This document shows positions 34,637 through 44,267 of a stretch of DNA of 64,000 nt, piece by piece. A model generated the notes under the pieces. It saw nothing but the letters and a program-made list of their open reading frames with translations, made no database searches and was not told the DNA's origin. The stretch's first letter is position 1; each line of letters starts with the position of its first letter. The stretch is from Sphingomonas sp. RIT328 (GTDB lineage Bacteria > Pseudomonadota > Alphaproteobacteria > Sphingomonadales > Sphingomonadaceae). A program made the translations under genes and the position numbers. The stretch spans positions 62,001-126,000 of the forward strand of contig NZ_JFYV01000023.1 of NCBI RefSeq assembly GCF_000632225.1, given 5' to 3'.

Positions 34637-35937
34637 TCGCGCCCGAATGGATCGGCGGCGGCGGCATCGTCGTGCTGCTCGCCCTGCTCGCCCTCGGCAT
34701 CCCGATCGGCGTCGGACTGGCGCTGGTCGGCGGGGTCGGGCTGACGCTGCTGCTGTCGCCCGAGGCGGCGCTGATCAAGGTCGGCGTCATCACCTTCGAT
34801 ACGATCTCGCGCTACGAACTCGGCGTGCTGCCGCTGTTCGTGCTGATGGCGCATCTCTGTTTCGCCGCTGGCGCCAGCCGCGACTTCTTCGACGCGGCGG
34901 CACGGTTCATCGGCCATCGCCGCGGCGGACTGGCGATGGCCTCGATCGGCGGCTGCGCGGGCTTCGGCGCGATCAGCGGGTCGAGCCTCGCCACCGTGGC
35001 GACGATCACCTCGGTCGCGCTGCCCGAGATGCGCAAGGCGAATTACGCCCCCTCCTTCGCCACCGGCGCGCTGGCCGCCGGCGGAACGCTGGGGTCGCTG
35101 GTGCCGCCGTCGGGGGCGCTGATCGTCTTCGGCATCATTGCCGAACAGTCGATCGGCAAGCTGTTCGCCGCCGCGATCGTGCCGGGCATCACCCAGGCGC
35201 TGTTCTACATCGCGACGATCGCCCTGCTCTGCCGCCTCCGCCCCGAACTCGGGCCGCCGGCAGCACGCGCGCCGTGGCGCGAGCGCTGGCCGGCGTTGCG
35301 CAAGATCGGTGACGTCGGGCTGCTGATCGTCTTCGTCATCGGCGGCCTGTTCGTCGGCTGGTTCACCCCGACCGAGGCGGCGTCGGTCGGTTCGGTCGCC
35401 GCGCTCGCGCTGTGCTGGAAGCGCGGCCATCTGACCCGCGTGGCGGTGAGCGGCGCGCTGGAGGCGACGCTGCGCACGACCGGCATGATCTATATCGTCG
35501 TGATCGGCGCGCTGCTGTTCGCGACCTTCATCAGCGTCACCGGCATCGCCGCGATGCTGTCCAACCTCGTTGCCGGGCTCGACGCCGGGCCGACGATCGC
35601 GATCATCGCGATGGCGCTGGTGCTGCTGCTGCTCGGCTCGTTCCTCGACGGACTCGCGCTGATGCTGCTCACCACGCCGATCTTCCTGCCGATCGTCCAC
35701 CAGCTCGGGCTGAGTCCGATCTGGTTCGGCATCTTCCTGGTGCGGACGATGGAGATCGGCTTCGTTCACCCGCCGCTCGGGCTCAACGTCTATGTCATCC
35801 AGGGGATCGCCGGTGACATTCCGCTCGGCACGATCTTCCGCGGCATCGTCCCCTTCCTGCTCGCCGACTTCCTGCATCTCGCGCTGCTCATCGCGGTGCC
35901 GGCGGTGGTGCTGTGGCTGCCCGGAGCGCTCGCATGA
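34633..35937 (+). CDS. TRAP transporter large permease (DctM-like)
   Basis: The 434-residue sodium-coupled permease of the TRAP system. It has about 12 hydrophobic segments and the DctM signatures GGCAGFGAISGSSLATVATI, TGALAAGGTLGSLVPPS, FTPTEAASVGSVAAL and PPLGLNVYVIQGIA. The GTG start overlaps the DctQ stop and the stop overlaps the DctP start, so all three subunits are coupled in translation. Confidence 0.93.
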   Translation: MIAPEWIGGGGIVVLLALLALGIPIGVGLALVGGVGLTLLLSPEAALIKVGVITFDTISRYELGVLPLFVLMAHLCFAAGASRDFFDAAARFIGHRRGGLAMASIGGCAGFGAISGSSLATVATITSVALPEMRKANYAPSFATGALAAGGTLGSLVPPSGALIVFGIIAEQSIGKLFAAAIVPGITQALFYIATIALLCRLRPELGPPAARAPWRERWPALRKIGDVGLLIVFVIGGLFVGWFTPTEAASVGSVAALALCWKRGHLTRVAVSGALEATLRTTGMIYIVVIGALLFATFISVTGIAAMLSNLVAGLDAGPTIAIIAMALVLLLLGSFLDGLALMLLTTPIFLPIVHQLGLSPIWFGIFLVRTMEIGFVHPPLGLNVYVIQGIAGDIPLGTIFRGIVPFLLADFLHLALLIAVPAVVLWLPGALA

Positions 35938-37004
35938 TCCGCCATCTCGCCGCCCTCGCCGCGCTGTGGCTGCTTGCCGCCTGCGGCGCGGCACCGGCCC
36001 CGCCGGCGGGCGTGACGACGCTGACCTATGCCAGTCCCTATCCGCCCGGCCATCCGTTCAGCCGCGCCGACATCCGTTGGATGCGCCACGTCGAACAGGC
36101 CTCGGCGGGGCGGTTGCGCATCAAGCCGTTCTGGGCCGGTGCGCTGCTGTCGAGCGACCAGAGCATGGAGGAGATCCGCCACGGCGTCGCCGACATCGGC
36201 CTGATCACCCCCATCTACACGCGCGGCGGCGCACATACCCAGCGCGCGCAGGCCGGCTTCTACGGCGGCGTCGCGTCGATGCCCGAACAGATCGCCGTCT
36301 ATCAGTGTCTCGCCGCACATTTCCCCGCTCTGGACGACGAACTGCACGGCCTTCGCGTGCTCGCCGTTCAGCCCGGCAACTTCCCCGGCATCCTGACCCG
36401 CAACCGCCCGATCCGTCGCCTCGCCGACCTGCGCGGCCTGCGCCTGCGCGCGCCGGCGGAGAATCTCGAGGTGCTGCGCGCCCTCGGTGCCGATCCGGTC
36501 GATATGCCGATGGCAGACGTCTATTCGGCGCTCGCCAAGGGGGTGATCGATGGTGTCGTCGCCCCCGCGGATACCCTCAAGAGCCTTCATTTCGCCGAGG
36601 TCGCGCGCTTCTTCACCACGCTGAAGGTCAGCCGCGGCTCCTATCCGGCGCGGGCGATCGGCCTGCGTCGCTGGCGGACGCTGCCGCCCGATTTGCAACG
36701 GCTGCTGGCCGACAGCGAAGGCGTGTGGGAAGCAGCCCTGATCGACGAGATCGACGCCGCCGAACGCGCCGGCATCGCCTTCGGCAAAAGCCATGGCGTC
36801 GCCTTCCTGCCGATAGACCCCGCCGACCAGCGCCGGTTCGATACGCTCTACAACACCAATGCCGCGCGCATCGCCCGCGACCTCGCTCGCTACGGCCGCG
36901 ACGGCACGCCGCTGTTCGCCGCCGCGCAACGCCTGATCGCGGCGCATCGCGCCAGCATGCCGACCGCCTGCCCCTCCTCCGATCCGCAAGGTGCCCATGA
37001 CTGA
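35934..37004 (+). CDS. TRAP transporter substrate-binding protein (DctP-like), predicted lipoprotein
   Basis: Periplasmic binding protein that captures a carboxylate for DctQM. The 356-residue protein has the DctP core, with LRLRAPAENLEVLRALGADPV (the conserved carboxylate-binding Arg region) and MADVYSALAKGVIDG. The N-terminus (MIRHLAALAALWLLAACG) is a lipobox, so it is probably tethered to the membrane, whereas most DctP proteins are soluble. It overlaps DctM by four bases and the first CoA-transferase by eight. Confidence 0.9.
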   Translation: MIRHLAALAALWLLAACGAAPAPPAGVTTLTYASPYPPGHPFSRADIRWMRHVEQASAGRLRIKPFWAGALLSSDQSMEEIRHGVADIGLITPIYTRGGAHTQRAQAGFYGGVASMPEQIAVYQCLAAHFPALDDELHGLRVLAVQPGNFPGILTRNRPIRRLADLRGLRLRAPAENLEVLRALGADPVDMPMADVYSALAKGVIDGVVAPADTLKSLHFAEVARFFTTLKVSRGSYPARAIGLRRWRTLPPDLQRLLADSEGVWEAALIDEIDAAERAGIAFGKSHGVAFLPIDPADQRRFDTLYNTNAARIARDLARYGRDGTPLFAAAQRLIAAHRASMPTACPSSDPQGAHD

Positions 37005-38247
37005 TACCTCCACTCCGCCGCGCCCGCTGGAGGGCCTGCGCGTCATCGACCTCACCCGCGCACTCGCCGGACCCTATGCGACGTTGCTGCTCGCCGGCCT
37101 CGGCGCCGAGGTGATCAAGATCGAGGATCCGCGCGGCGGTGATCTCGCGCGGGAGAACAGCCCTTATGTCGGTCGCGACGGCGTGAGCATCGAACGGATG
37201 CACGACGACGACGTGTCGATCTCCCATCTGTCGCGAGCCCGCGGCAAGAAGGGGGTATCGCTCAACTTCAAGGCACCCGGCGCGCAGACGGTGTTCGCCG
37301 ATCTGTGCCGCACCGCCGACATCGTCGTCGAGAATTTCACGGCCGGCACCGCCGACCGGCTCGGCATCGGCTATGCCGTCGCGCGCGAGGCCAATCCGGG
37401 CATCATCTATTGCTCGCTGTCGGGTTTCGGCGCCGACGCGCCGGAGGGCGGCAAGGCGATGGACGTCATCATCCAGGCGCTGTCGGGGGCGATGTACACC
37501 AGTGGCGCTCCCGACGCGCCGCCGGTCCGGATGGGCATCCCGATCGCCGACATGCTCGCGCCGGTGTTCGCGGTGATCGGCATCCTCGCCGCGCTCGAAC
37601 AGCGGCATCGCAGCGGCGTCGGCCAGCACGTCGACGTTTCGATGCTCGGCGCACTGACCTCGTTCGTCGCGATCGAGAATTGGTCGGCCCTTGCCGCTGC
37701 GGGGATGCCGGCGCGGACCGGCCTCACCGTCCAGCGGCTGTCGCCGTTCGGCGTCTTCGAATGCGCCGACGGCTATGTCGCGATCGTCGCGGTGCACGAG
37801 AAGCTCGCGCAGGGGCTGTTCCGCGCGATGCGTCAGCCCGACCTCGCCGCCGACCCGCGCTTCGCCACCCGCGATTCGCGCGTCGCCAACGCGCCGGTGC
37901 TGGAGGCGGCGATCACCGCCTGGTCGCGCACGCTCGCGGTGGACGAGGTGGTGGCGCGGCTCGAAGCCGAAGGCGTGCCGGTCGCGCCGGTGCGTCATCC
38001 GGAAGAGGCGCTGAGCGATCCACGCGTCATGGGGCGCGGCGAGACGATGCCGATCGCGCATCCCCGCTATCCGCATCAGTCGGAGCTGCGGACCGCGGGC
38101 ATCCCGATCCGCTTCTCGGCAGCGAGCACCGGATTCGATGCGACGCTGCCGATCGGCATCGGCGATCACAATCGCGACGTCTTCCGCGATCTGCTCGGCT
38201 ATGACGAGGAGCGGTTGCGCGCGCTCGGCGATGCGGGTGTGATCTGA
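36997..38247 (+). CDS. CaiB/BaiF family CoA-transferase 1
   Basis: Class III CoA-transferase moving CoA between carboxylic acids. The 416-residue protein starts at ATG 36997 with AAGG upstream (a GTG six bases earlier is less likely). It has the N-terminal LEGLRVIDLTRALAGPYA motif, KIEDPRGGDLAR, the catalytic Asp156 in GGKAMDVIIQALSG, and a C-terminal small domain with the GHPRVMGRGE-like DPRVMGRGE segment. It overlaps DctP and, by one base, the dehydratase-like gene. Confidence 0.92.
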   Translation: MTDTSTPPRPLEGLRVIDLTRALAGPYATLLLAGLGAEVIKIEDPRGGDLARENSPYVGRDGVSIERMHDDDVSISHLSRARGKKGVSLNFKAPGAQTVFADLCRTADIVVENFTAGTADRLGIGYAVAREANPGIIYCSLSGFGADAPEGGKAMDVIIQALSGAMYTSGAPDAPPVRMGIPIADMLAPVFAVIGILAALEQRHRSGVGQHVDVSMLGALTSFVAIENWSALAAAGMPARTGLTVQRLSPFGVFECADGYVAIVAVHEKLAQGLFRAMRQPDLAADPRFATRDSRVANAPVLEAAITAWSRTLAVDEVVARLEAEGVPVAPVRHPEEALSDPRVMGRGETMPIAHPRYPHQSELRTAGIPIRFSAASTGFDATLPIGIGDHNRDVFRDLLGYDEERLRALGDAGVI

Positions 38248-40592
38248 TGGACGCCGCCGCCGCGCTCGCCGCCATCGCCGCCGCTTATGCGGACCCCGAT
38301 GCGGTCGCGGACCGCCTCGCCGCAGAGGGCGTGCGCGTCATCCGCACGATCGGCAGCGACGCGCCCTTCACCTGGTTGCGTGCGGCAGGCTTTGCGCCCG
38401 TCCGCCTCGCCGCGACGGAGGGACCGGCGACCCCGATCGCGGATGCGGTCATGGGTCCGGCGACCGGGCGGCGGCGCGCGCACCGGCTGGTCGAGCGGCT
38501 GCTCGCCGCCGATCGCCTCGACGAGGCGGTGCTGATCACCCGCGCCGATGCCGAACAGGCGCAAATCTTCGCCGCGTTGCGCGAGCGCCGCCGACTCGGC
38601 GAAACAGCGCCGGCGCATTTCCACCTGCTCGATCTGCTTCACCACGATCGTCCCGCCTCGAACCGCTATAATGCGGCACGGCTGGCGCAGCTTGATGCAT
38701 GGCTGATCGCGCTGGGCGGACGGGCACCCACCGATGCCGCCCTGGCGCAGGCCGCGGCGGAGGATGAAGCGGCCCGTACGCTCCTACGTGCACTAGGGGA
38801 AAGGCAGTTGCGCGGCAGCGACCGGCTGCGGATCATCGGCGCGAGCACGATCCTGCCCCCCGCCGAGCTCACCCAACTCCTCGCCGCACTCGACGCCTTG
38901 CCCGAGATCGCCAGCGGCCGGCGCGTCTTCGTGACCGGCAGCGCGCCCGAAAGCGATGCGTCCTATCGCGCACTGGAGGCGGACGGTGATACGATCGTCG
39001 GCGACGACCACGAATGGGGTGATCGCCGCCTGCTCGCCGCCGCACCCGCCACCCGCGCCGCCGCTGCCGCGCCCGGCCTTGCGCCGCTCGCCGCACGCCG
39101 CCCGACTGCCGACGCCGAGCCGATCGTCGCGCGTGCCGCAGCCTGCGGTGCGGCGGCGATCGTTCACCTGACGATCGATGCCGATGAGGCGGCCGCCTGG
39201 ACCGCGCCGGCAATCGCCCGCGCGCTGCCCGATGGCATGACGCTGACGCTGCGGACGATCGACGGACCAGCCGCCGCCGACCCTGCCCCGGCGCGACCGG
39301 CCGCCGCGCCGCCGCCGCGCAGCCGCAAGTCGCTCGCCGCGCTCGCCGGCTTCGGTGCCTATCAGCGCGACTGGTTCGCCGAACTGCGTGCGCAGGTCGC
39401 CGCCGGTGCGCCCTTCGCGATGGTCAACGCCAATGCGCCGCAGGAAATCCTGCGTGCGCTCGACGTGCCGTTCGTCGTCAACCAATGGTGGGCGTCGATC
39501 GTTGCCGCCAAGCAGCAGACGCAGCGCTACCGCATGCTGCTCCGCGACGCCGGCTATCCGACCGATGTCGAGGCGTATAGCGCGCAAGGTCTTGCGGCGG
39601 CGATGGACGCAGAGGGTGTCTGGGGCGGTCTGCCCCGTCCCGATTCCCTCCACGCAGTCGGATCGAGCGACGCGACGATCGGCATCTTCGACGCCTGGGC
39701 CGGTCGGACCGGCGCCCGGGCCTTCCTCTACGAACGCACCGTCGATCCGCGGCTCGACATCGAGACGCGCTGGTGGGAGGTGCTGCCCGACCATTGGGAC
39801 GAAGCGCTCGAACCCGAACGGATCGATCTGCTGGTCAGCGAATTGCGCGACGTCATCGCGGCGCTGGAGGCAACGACCGGCCGCGTCTTCGACGAGGCGC
39901 GGTTCGTCGCCGTGCTCGACCTCGTCAACGAGCAGGAGGATTATTACCGCCGCACCCGCGACCTGGTCGCGCGCAGCGTCCCCGCACCGATCAGCATCGT
40001 CGATTCGATGCCGGCGACGATGGTGCCGCAATGGCACCGCGGCACCGTCTGGGCGCGCGACGCCGCCCGCGCCTTCTATGACGAGGTCGCCGCCCGCGTC
40101 GCTGCCGGGGCGGCCGCCGTACCGGACGAACGCGTCCGGCTGATGTGGGTCGGTCGCGGCCTGTGGAGCGAGACGGCGTTCTACCAGCGCTGGGAGGAGA
40201 GCCATGGCGCGGTGTTCGTCTGGTCGATGTATCTCGCGCTCGCCGCGGACGGTTATATCCGCCGCTTCGATCGCGGCCGCGATCCGATGCGTGCGCTCGC
40301 GGCGCGCTTCCTGACGATGGGCGACGAACTGCGCATGCCGAGCTGGGCCGGACCGTGGCACGTCCACGAGGCGCAGTCGCATCAGGTCGACGGCGCGGTG
40401 GCGCTCGCCGATGCCGATCCGTTCGTATTGCGCGCGCTCGCCGCCGCGGGCATTCCGGTGCTTGAACTCGGCATCGACAATTTCGCGATGGACGCGGCCA
40501 CCGCCGACGCGCTCGATCGACGGATCACCACCTTCATCGAAGGGCCGGCGACGCGGTGCGCCGACTTGCGTCGCTGCGGGGCAACGGCATGA
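38247..40592 (+). CDS. Two-domain fused 2-hydroxyacyl-CoA dehydratase-like (HgdB/BcrC/BadD family) protein without cluster cysteines
   Basis: A 781-residue protein with two units of the HgdB/BcrC superfamily joined by an Ala/Pro linker near 335-360. The N unit has RRVFVTGSAPESDASYRALEA followed by VVGDDHEWGDR-like sequence (here IVGDDHEWGD); the C unit has RVRLMWVGRGLW and AAGIPVLELGIDNF ... RITTFIE. Classical members are two subunits holding a [4Fe-4S] cluster through conserved cysteines and need an ATP-driven activator. Here the only cysteines are residues 300, 771 and 777, none in the usual ligand positions, and no activator gene lies in the window. It sits between CoA-transferase genes, all overlapping, so it probably acts on their CoA thioester product. 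The reaction is unknown. Confidence 0.8.
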   Translation: MDAAAALAAIAAAYADPDAVADRLAAEGVRVIRTIGSDAPFTWLRAAGFAPVRLAATEGPATPIADAVMGPATGRRRAHRLVERLLAADRLDEAVLITRADAEQAQIFAALRERRRLGETAPAHFHLLDLLHHDRPASNRYNAARLAQLDAWLIALGGRAPTDAALAQAAAEDEAARTLLRALGERQLRGSDRLRIIGASTILPPAELTQLLAALDALPEIASGRRVFVTGSAPESDASYRALEADGDTIVGDDHEWGDRRLLAAAPATRAAAAAPGLAPLAARRPTADAEPIVARAAACGAAAIVHLTIDADEAAAWTAPAIARALPDGMTLTLRTIDGPAAADPAPARPAAAPPPRSRKSLAALAGFGAYQRDWFAELRAQVAAGAPFAMVNANAPQEILRALDVPFVVNQWWASIVAAKQQTQRYRMLLRDAGYPTDVEAYSAQGLAAAMDAEGVWGGLPRPDSLHAVGSSDATIGIFDAWAGRTGARAFLYERTVDPRLDIETRWWEVLPDHWDEALEPERIDLLVSELRDVIAALEATTGRVFDEARFVAVLDLVNEQEDYYRRTRDLVARSVPAPISIVDSMPATMVPQWHRGTVWARDAARAFYDEVAARVAAGAAAVPDERVRLMWVGRGLWSETAFYQRWEESHGAVFVWSMYLALAADGYIRRFDRGRDPMRALAARFLTMGDELRMPSWAGPWHVHEAQSHQVDGAVALADADPFVLRALAAAGIPVLELGIDNFAMDAATADALDRRITTFIEGPATRCADLRRCGATA

Positions 40593-41776
40593 CCGCGCCG
40601 CTCGCCGGGCTCCGCCTGATCGAGTTTTCACGATTTCTGCCCGGCGCCTATCCCGGCTGGATCGCCGGCGACATGGGCGCGGACGTGATCCGCGTCGAGA
40701 ATCCGCGCGAACTTGCCAAACATGCGCGGATGTTCGGGCAGGACGACGATCCCGCGACGGCACGGCTGCGCCGCGCCCGCCCGTCCTATTGGCGCAACCG
40801 GCGATCGATCGTGATCGATCCCGGCCATCCCGCCGCGCAGGCGGTGCTGCACGCGCTCGTCGCCAGCGCGGATATCCTGGTCGAGGACTATCGGCCCGGT
40901 GTCATGGCGGCGATGGGGCTCGGCTATGAGGCGCTCGCGAAGGTCAACCCGCGGCTGATCTATTGCTCGGTGTCCTTCGCCGGGCAGACCGGCCCGCTGC
41001 ACGGCCGCGCGGGCCACGATCCCGCCGCGCTCGCGCTCGCCGGGGCGCTGTCGCGGCTCAATGGCACTGCGACGCCGACCTTGCCCGGTGTGCAGGTCGC
41101 CGACGTGCTCGCCGGATCGCATGCGGCAATTGCGATGCTCGTCGCGTTGCAGCAGCGCGCGCAGACCGGCAAGGGCACGCAGGTCGACATTGCGATGACC
41201 GATGCGGCGTTGCCGCTGATCGCGGTGGCGCTCGGCCGCTCGGCACCCGACGCCATTCCCCCGGTCGACGGTCGTTGGCATCCCAAGGGCGGGGTCTGGC
41301 GCTGCGCCGACGATCGATGGCTCTGCACCACCGACATGGAGCCGCGCTACTGGCAGCGTTTCTGCGCCGCGGTCGACCGCCCCGACTATGCCGCGCGGCA
41401 GTTCGACAGCGACGCGCATCCGGCGATACACGACGATCTCGCCGCACTCTTCCGCACCCGCCCGCGCGACGCCTGGCTCGACCTGCTCGCCGCCGCGGAC
41501 ACGCAGGCGATGCCGCTGCTCACCCCCGCCGAGGCGTTGCGCCACCCGCATGCGAGGGCGCGCGGCATGCACGTCACGCTGCCGGTCGGCGACGGAGCGG
41601 TCGAGCAGATCGGCACGCCGTTCCACATCGCCGGCATCGACCCGCCCGCGCACCGCGCCGCCGGCCTGCCCGGTGCGGAACGGAGTGACATCCTTACCGA
41701 ACTCGGTCTCGACGTCGCCGCGCAACAGGCTCTTGCCGACGCGGGCGTCTTCACCGGCGACAGGAGCACACGATGA
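40589..41776 (+). CDS. CaiB/BaiF family CoA-transferase 2
   Basis: A 395-residue class III CoA-transferase. It has LAGLRLIEFSRFLPGAYPGW at the start, RVENPRE, and the catalytic Asp144 in RAGHDPAALALAG, followed by the short C-terminal region. The catalytic-loop sequence GHDPAALALAGAL resembles alpha-methylacyl-CoA racemase (Amacr)-type members (GHDxN) more than transferases, so racemase or another CoA-thioester role is possible. It overlaps its neighbours by four bases on each side. Confidence 0.88.
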   Translation: MTAPLAGLRLIEFSRFLPGAYPGWIAGDMGADVIRVENPRELAKHARMFGQDDDPATARLRRARPSYWRNRRSIVIDPGHPAAQAVLHALVASADILVEDYRPGVMAAMGLGYEALAKVNPRLIYCSVSFAGQTGPLHGRAGHDPAALALAGALSRLNGTATPTLPGVQVADVLAGSHAAIAMLVALQQRAQTGKGTQVDIAMTDAALPLIAVALGRSAPDAIPPVDGRWHPKGGVWRCADDRWLCTTDMEPRYWQRFCAAVDRPDYAARQFDSDAHPAIHDDLAALFRTRPRDAWLDLLAAADTQAMPLLTPAEALRHPHARARGMHVTLPVGDGAVEQIGTPFHIAGIDPPAHRAAGLPGAERSDILTELGLDVAAQQALADAGVFTGDRSTR

Positions 41777-42960
41777 TCGATGCCCTCGAGGGCCTGCGCG
41801 TCGTCGACCTCAGCCATGCGATCGCCGGGCCGACCTGTACCAACATGCTGGTCGAGCTGGGCGCGGACGTCGTCAAGGTCGAGCCGCCGGAAACCGGCGA
41901 CGGCTTCCGCCACTATACCGAACATGGCGGCGAACCGATGCTGAGCATTCCGTTCGCGGCGATGAACGCCGGCAAGCGCTCGCTCGCGCTCGACCTCAAG
42001 ACCGCGGCGGGGCGCGAGGTGCTGTGGCGGCTGGTCGAGCGCGCCGACATTCTCGTCGAGAATTTCCGATCCGGCGCGCTTGACCGGCTCGGCTTCGGCT
42101 TCGACGCGCTGCACGCCCGTTGCCCGCGGCTGCTGCTCGTTTCGATCACCGGCTTCGGCCAGACCGGGCCGCTCGCCGATCGCGGCGCCTATGATCATAT
42201 TGCGCAGGCGATGTCGGGGATCGCGCTGCTCAACGCCGATGCCGAGGGCCCCAAGAAGATCGGCCTGCCGATCGTCGACGGGTTTACCGGCTATCTCGCC
42301 ACGATCGGCCTGCTCGCCGCGTTGCGTCGGCGCGATCGTACCGGCATCGGCGAGCATGTCGACGTGGCGATGCTCGACGCGGCGCTCAAGCTGGTCAACA
42401 CCAGCGTCTCGGTCCATTCCTATACCGGTCGGACGCCGGGCGGCACCGGCAATCGCGGCTTCCGCCTCGTCGCGACTGCCGATTTCTATCCGACGGGGGC
42501 GGGCTGGATCGCGCTGGGCGCCAACACCCAGCAGCAGGTCGAAACGCTGTTCGCGGTGCTCGGCCATCCGGACATGGCGACCGATCCGCGCTTTGCGACG
42601 CATGACGCGCGCGTCGCCCATTATGACGCGTTGCGCGACTGGCTGACCGTGACGCTCGCCGACTGGCGGGCGGAGGAGCTGGAGGCGCGGCTTGCCGCCG
42701 CACGCGTACCCGCGGCGATGCTGCGCGAGGTCGGTGAGATCGCGCAGCATCCGCATCTTGCCGAGCGCGGCACGTTGCATCCGGTCGTACTGCCCGGTTG
42801 GGACCGGCCGCTGGCGGTGGTCGGCGCCGGTTTCGCCACGGCGAACCATCCGCCGGCGACCGTGCCGGTGCTCGGCAGCCACAGCGACGCGGTGCTGGGC
42901 GAACTCGGCCTCGACGCGGCGCAGATCGCCGACCTGCGTCGTGAGGGAGTGGTGGCATGA
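41773..42960 (+). CDS. CaiB/BaiF family CoA-transferase 3
   Basis: A 395-residue class III CoA-transferase with LEGLRVVDLSHAIAGPTC, KVEPPETGDGFR, the catalytic Asp141 in RGAYDHIAQAMSG, and IGEHVDVAMLDAAL. This is the most canonical transferase of the three (formyl-CoA/succinyl-CoA type loop). The three copies are clearly different from one another, so they are not recent duplicates and may act on different steps. It overlaps CapA by four bases. Confidence 0.92.
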   Translation: MIDALEGLRVVDLSHAIAGPTCTNMLVELGADVVKVEPPETGDGFRHYTEHGGEPMLSIPFAAMNAGKRSLALDLKTAAGREVLWRLVERADILVENFRSGALDRLGFGFDALHARCPRLLLVSITGFGQTGPLADRGAYDHIAQAMSGIALLNADAEGPKKIGLPIVDGFTGYLATIGLLAALRRRDRTGIGEHVDVAMLDAALKLVNTSVSVHSYTGRTPGGTGNRGFRLVATADFYPTGAGWIALGANTQQQVETLFAVLGHPDMATDPRFATHDARVAHYDALRDWLTVTLADWRAEELEARLAAARVPAAMLREVGEIAQHPHLAERGTLHPVVLPGWDRPLAVVGAGFATANHPPATVPVLGSHSDAVLGELGLDAAQIADLRREGVVA

Positions 42961-44078
42961 ACCGGCTCGACGTGATGATGCTCGGCGACATCATCCTCGA
43001 CGTCCCCGTTCCCGATCACTGGATCGGCGGCGTCGCCGCAGTGACGCGCGAGGCCGATCTCGCCATCGGCCATCTCGAAGTGCCGCATACCCGCCGCGGC
43101 GAAGAGCTGTCGGGCGACGTTCCCGCACCGGGAGCCGACCCGGCGCACCTCGCCGCGATTGCGCGGGCGAACGTCCGGCTGCTGTCGACGGCGGGCAACC
43201 ATATCGCGGATTGCGGCGCGATCGGCATCGCCGATACGATTGCCGAGCTCGACCGGCTGGGCATCGCGCACGCCGGTGCGGATCGCAATCGCGCGACGGC
43301 CGAGGCGCCGGCGATCGTCATCTGCGACGGGCGGCGGATTGCGCTGCTCAGCTACAATTGCGTCGGTCCGGAGATCGCCTGGGCTGGGGATGATCGTGCC
43401 GGTTGCGCCTTCGTTCGCATCGCCACGGCGGACGGCAGCCCGACGCGGCCGCAGGCCGATCTGACCGAAGCCGATCCCGCCTCGGTTGCGCGGATGCAGG
43501 CAGCGATCGCCGCGGCCCGACGGGACGCCGATATCGTCCTCGTCGCGTTGCACAAAGGCATCACCCACCGCCCCGCCGCGCTCGCTCCCTATGAGCGCCC
43601 GCTCGCCCGTGCGGCGATCGACGCCGGCGCGGATGCCGTCATCGGCCATCATGCGCACATCGCGCGCGGCATCGAATTCCATCGCGGCCGGCCGATCTTC
43701 CACGGTCTCGGCAATGGCGTGGTCGTCACGCATGCGCTCAGCCCGGCGCAGGATCATCCCGCGCGCGCCGAATGGGCGGAGCGGCGGCAGCGGATGTTCG
43801 GCTTCGAGCCTGACCCCGCCTATCCGCTCGCCCCCTTTCATCCCGAGGCGGTCAACGGCCTGATCGCGCGACTGCGGATCGGCGACGACGGGCGTATCGA
43901 AGCCGGCTTCCGCCCGATGTGGAGCGCCCCGCCCGGCCGCCCGGAGCCGGCGACCGGGCCGCGGGCGGAGGCCGTCGCCCGCTACATCGACGCGATCGGC
44001 ATCGCCGCCGGGCTGCCCCCGCTCGCTTATACGTGGGCGGACGACTGGGTCGTGCTGACCGACGACGGCAGCGGCTGA
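42957..44078 (+). CDS. CapA-family metallophosphatase-like protein
   Basis: A 373-residue protein of the CapA/PgsA family (calcineurin-like fold). Metal-binding motifs are GDIILD at 10-15, a GNH-type motif in STAGNHIADCG, a His in ALHKGITH, and GHHAH at 230-234. Family members are linked to poly-gamma-glutamate export or hydrolysis, but this one has no signal peptide or membrane segment and lies last in an operon for CoA-thioester metabolism. A cytoplasmic hydrolase role, on phosphoester or amide, is plausible but unproven. Confidence 0.82.
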   Translation: MNRLDVMMLGDIILDVPVPDHWIGGVAAVTREADLAIGHLEVPHTRRGEELSGDVPAPGADPAHLAAIARANVRLLSTAGNHIADCGAIGIADTIAELDRLGIAHAGADRNRATAEAPAIVICDGRRIALLSYNCVGPEIAWAGDDRAGCAFVRIATADGSPTRPQADLTEADPASVARMQAAIAAARRDADIVLVALHKGITHRPAALAPYERPLARAAIDAGADAVIGHHAHIARGIEFHRGRPIFHGLGNGVVVTHALSPAQDHPARAEWAERRQRMFGFEPDPAYPLAPFHPEAVNGLIARLRIGDDGRIEAGFRPMWSAPPGRPEPATGPRAEAVARYIDAIGIAAGLPPLAYTWADDWVVLTDDGSG

Positions 44079-44267
44079 GCCTCCGCCTGCCGCACGCGAC
44101 ACAGCCGCACCGGCATCGTGCGCGCGGGCGGACGCCGCTGACATCGGTCGCGTCGCTGCGCGGCATGCCCGTCTTACAGCGGGGCCCGAAGGCCGCCGGG
44201 GGATGCCGATGTACCGGTGCGCGGTTCTGCCTTGTCTCCGGGGGATCAGCCTCTACAGCCGAAGGCC

